From: Annulohypoxylon bovei var. microspora
Lineage: Eukaryota; Ascomycota; Sordariomycetes; Xylariales; Hypoxylaceae
Direction: 5' to 3'
Length of the DNA: 10,305 bases
Assembly (NCBI GenBank): GCA_022836615.1
Contig: MU405534.1
Span: 1 to 10,305, forward strand
A program made the position numbers and the translations under genes. Below the pieces are notes generated by a model. The model had not been told where the DNA came from. It made no database searches and was given only the letters and a program-made list of their open reading frames with translations. Positions 8,838 to 10,305 of this stretch are shown here, in pieces. The first letter of the stretch is position 1. Every line of letters begins with the position of its first letter.

Positions 8838-9700
8838 TTAATCGAAATGTTTTCGAAGAAAAATAATAATTCGTTATTATTTTACCGGTTTTTTAATTAT
8901 AAAATAAATTTAAAAAAAAGCGTTAATTTTATTAAATTACATTTTTTTTATAATATAAATACGGAACATTTACGGGCTTTAAAAGAATATTTATCGGATT
9001 ATTTACGTAAAAAATAAATCGTATTTAATGCGGTTAAATATAAATTTTTTATTTTTTTTACGAAGAAATTAAAAAATGGTTTAAAGTTTTATATCGATTA
9101 TTAAAAATTAAACGTTTACATTAAAAAAGATCGTTATTTTTTTCTTTTAATTAATAAAACGTTAAAAAAGATTTTTAAAATTAAAGTTTTTATAAAACTT
9201 AATATTTATTAAGTTTTCCACCGCATTAAAATAAATCCCGTTTTAAAAAATTTTATTATTTTTCGGATTTATTTCGGATCGTATAAATACCGCGTGCTTT
9301 TTTTCGGGTTAAATAATGGGTTTAATGTGTTTTAAAAATATATTAATTAAACTTTTTTTTCGTTTTTTAACGATTTTTACACGGCGTATATAAATGATAT
9401 TTTAATTTATTTAAAAAATTTATTTTTTTACGAATACCACGTGCGGTAAATGTTAAAACGCTTACATTCCGTTGGTTTATAAGTCGATATTTAAAAAAAC
9501 GAATTTTTAATTACGAAAATTAAGTTTTTAAAGTTTATTATTTTTATTTTCGGCGTGGTTATTAATTAAAATAAAATTAAAACGGTTTAAAATTAAAAAT
9601 TTTTTATTTAAATTTAAAAACTTTAATTATTTTTAAATTTTTATAATTTTTATCGATAATTCGTATCGGAATATAATTAAATTATAAAGCTTTTATATTT
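8838..9700 (+). pseudogene. Reverse transcriptase remnant of the second Ty3/gypsy element
   Basis: In the frame with codons at multiples of 3, the start resembles the pre-RT linker (Met-Phe-Ser-Lys-Lys at 8847-8861, then Arg at 8886 and Tyr-Lys-Ile-Asn-Leu near 8898). Blocks follow in order: Tyr-Asn-Ile-Asn-Thr-Glu-His-Leu (8949-8972), Phe-Thr-Lys-Lys-Leu-Lys-Asn-Gly-Leu (about 9057-9083), Tyr-Ile-Asp-Tyr (about 9090-9101), and Lys-Lys-Asp-Arg-Tyr (about 9123-9137). The first catalytic Asp block reads Phe-Ile-Lys-Leu-Asn (9189-9203). Gly-Ser-Tyr-Lys-Tyr-Arg-Val-Leu is at 9276-9299 and Phe-Gly-Leu at 9303-9311. The YxDD box at 9387-9398 reads Tyr-Ile-Asn-Asp: one Asp lost, one kept. After it, Glu-Tyr-His-Val-Arg (about 9432-9446) and Leu-His-Ser-Val-Gly-Leu are well preserved. 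Several TAA stops break the frame. Confidence 0.9.
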
Positions 9701-10190
9701 TTTTACCGCCGCTTCGCATTAAATTTAAATTAACGAATATATTAAAACATTTAAAACATTAAAAATATTTTTAATTATTTCTTTAATTTTAAAATATTTT
9801 TATAAAAATTAAAAAATTAAATTAAAAATCAACGTTTTTAATAAAGTGATTTTTAAAGCTTTTTTATAATTAAACGAATTAAAAAATTAATATTTAATAA
9901 CTTTTTTTTTAAAATAATAACCTTTTTAAAATATAATTATTTTATTTATAATAAAAAATTTTTTACCATCGTAATAATAACGAAATTTTAAAAATATATA
10001 CTCGTTTTATTAAATAATAAATTCGATATATTTATAAATTATTAAACGTTATAATATTATTTTAAAGCAAGGTTTTAATAACCAAGGATTTAAATATAAT
10101 AATAATAATAACGATAATTAAATTAACGAAATTAAAATAAATATAACGAAAGGTTTTTAATTAAAAGAAAACTGGTATTTATAACGAATG
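9701..10190 (+). pseudogene. RNase H remnant of the second element, with a frameshift and a truncated end
   Basis: The connection from RT continues in frame through Tyr-Phe-Phe-Thr (near 9690-9705) and Tyr-Ile-Lys-Thr-Phe-Lys-Thr-Leu-Lys (about 9738-9765). The first catalytic motif (Thr-Asp-Ala-Ser-Asp) reads Ile-Asn-Val-Phe-Asn at 9828-9842, with both Asp turned to Asn. Around 9900-9930 the best match moves from the multiple-of-3 frame to the one starting at 9929, where Tyr-Asn-Tyr-x-Ile-Tyr-Asn-Lys-Lys appears. A small indel in the T or A runs there is likely. A Phe-Asp-Ile-Phe-Ile-Asn-Tyr block near 10022-10045 fits the Thr-Asp-His motif. Recognisable coding fades around 10150-10190. Confidence 0.72.
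10096..10122. repeat. Short AAT-type microsatellite
   Basis: A run of imperfect aat/ata triplets (about eight units with one acg interruption). It lies within the RNase H remnant and may be a RIP product of Gln-rich or Asp/Asn-rich codons rather than a true microsatellite. A similar run is at 5340-5360 within the integrase remnant. Confidence 0.55.
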
Positions 10191-10212
10191 ATTAACCATT
10201 TATAAAAGTTAT

Positions 10213-10305
10213 GAAGGCAATAGGTCACGTTACGTTTGCGTGTAATACCGTGTGATGTATTACGATCTTGTGGTTGTATAAACGTACAAACTGCCTGTTT
10301 CCAAA
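10213..10305. other. Non-RIP sequence at the right edge
   Basis: From about 10213 the composition changes abruptly: about 41% GC by count (38 of 93), with about ten TG and four CA dinucleotides in 93 bases, against nearly none in equal lengths to the left. This stretch has therefore largely escaped RIP, as expected of single-copy DNA or a repeat too short or too diverged to be hit. I see no open frame, tRNA or motif I can name. It marks the right boundary of the RIP-mutated repeat block. Confidence 0.8.
10231..10286. repeat. Two nested 7-base inverted repeats
   Basis: The outer arms tacgttt (10231-10237) and aaacgta (10280-10286) are exact reverse complements. The inner arms gtaatac (10242-10248) and gtattac (10257-10263) also are, with an 8-base loop. 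Together they could fold as a stem with an internal loop, or mark protein-binding dyads. With arms this short, chance is possible. Confidence 0.5.

Larger units (their letters stand above)
8781..10190 (+). mobile_element. Second Ty3/gypsy element, truncated RIP-mutated pol fragment
   Basis: A separate element, in the same orientation as the first, is shown by a second reverse transcriptase and RNase H. Its conserved blocks differ from those of the first element (for example Gly-Ser-Tyr-Lys-Tyr-Arg-Val-Leu before the Phe-Gly-Leu box), so it is a different lineage and not a duplicate. The right end stops inside or just after RNase H where the sequence returns to normal composition; no integrase or 3' LTR is present. 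The left limit is uncertain because the sequence upstream is not recognisable. RIP shows that other copies existed in the genome. Confidence 0.82.

Noticed and set aside
1..10305. A naturally AT-rich genome (such as an organelle or an apicomplexan) as the source
   Set aside because: The LTR pair differs by transitions only, ancestral residues changed by C-to-T or G-to-A, and the right edge returns to about 41% GC. These fit RIP in a fungal genome and not a uniform base bias.
1..10305. CRISPR arrays, tRNA or rRNA genes
   Set aside because: No regularly spaced direct repeats, cloverleaf-like arms with conserved T-loop bases, or rRNA core sequences were seen on either strand.

Overview
This window is AT-rich, repeat-derived DNA of a kind typical of filamentous ascomycete fungi (Pezizomycotina). 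Nearly every CpA and TpG has become TpA, stop codons are almost all TAA, and the remaining C and G sit largely in CpG, CpT or short islands. This is the footprint of repeat-induced point mutation (RIP), a fungal defence that converts C to T on both strands of duplicated DNA. No intact gene is visible. The only long coding signals are the mutated remains of retrotransposon proteins, recognisable because RIP changes bases but rarely shifts the frame.

Layout. (1) 1-725: RIP-degraded sequence with no assignable feature. (2) 726-6400: one structurally complete Ty3/gypsy LTR retrotransposon of about 5.67 kb on the + strand. It has 5-bp target duplications (aaata at 726-730 and 6396-6400), LTRs at 731-1042 and 6085-6395, a polypurine tract just before the 3' LTR, and an internal region that reads in order: probable gag, protease, reverse transcriptase, RNase H, integrase, chromodomain. 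The C-terminal chromodomain makes it a chromovirus. From about 2820 to 6000 the pol remains can be followed in a single reading frame with many stops but no evident frameshift. (3) 6401-8780: RIP-degraded sequence without an LTR or protein I can assign, containing a 22-base A run and a 20-base T run. (4) about 8780-10190: a second, different Ty3/gypsy pol fragment on the + strand (RT then RNase H), also RIP-mutated and ending before any integrase. (5) about 10213-10305: a sharp change to ordinary sequence (about 41% GC, TG and CA common), so the edge of the RIP-mutated block lies inside the window.

The protein remains belong to two retrotransposon lineages lying head to tail. In the first, the catalytic residues I could locate in protease, RT and integrase are all substituted by RIP-type changes, so the copy is dead. 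The two LTRs differ at about 47 positions by my hand alignment, all transitions, so practically all their divergence is RIP rather than ageing. I see no tRNA, rRNA, CRISPR array or host gene. I do not see a new biological system; the value of the window is a very clean record of RIP on a nearly complete chromovirus and a sharp RIP boundary.
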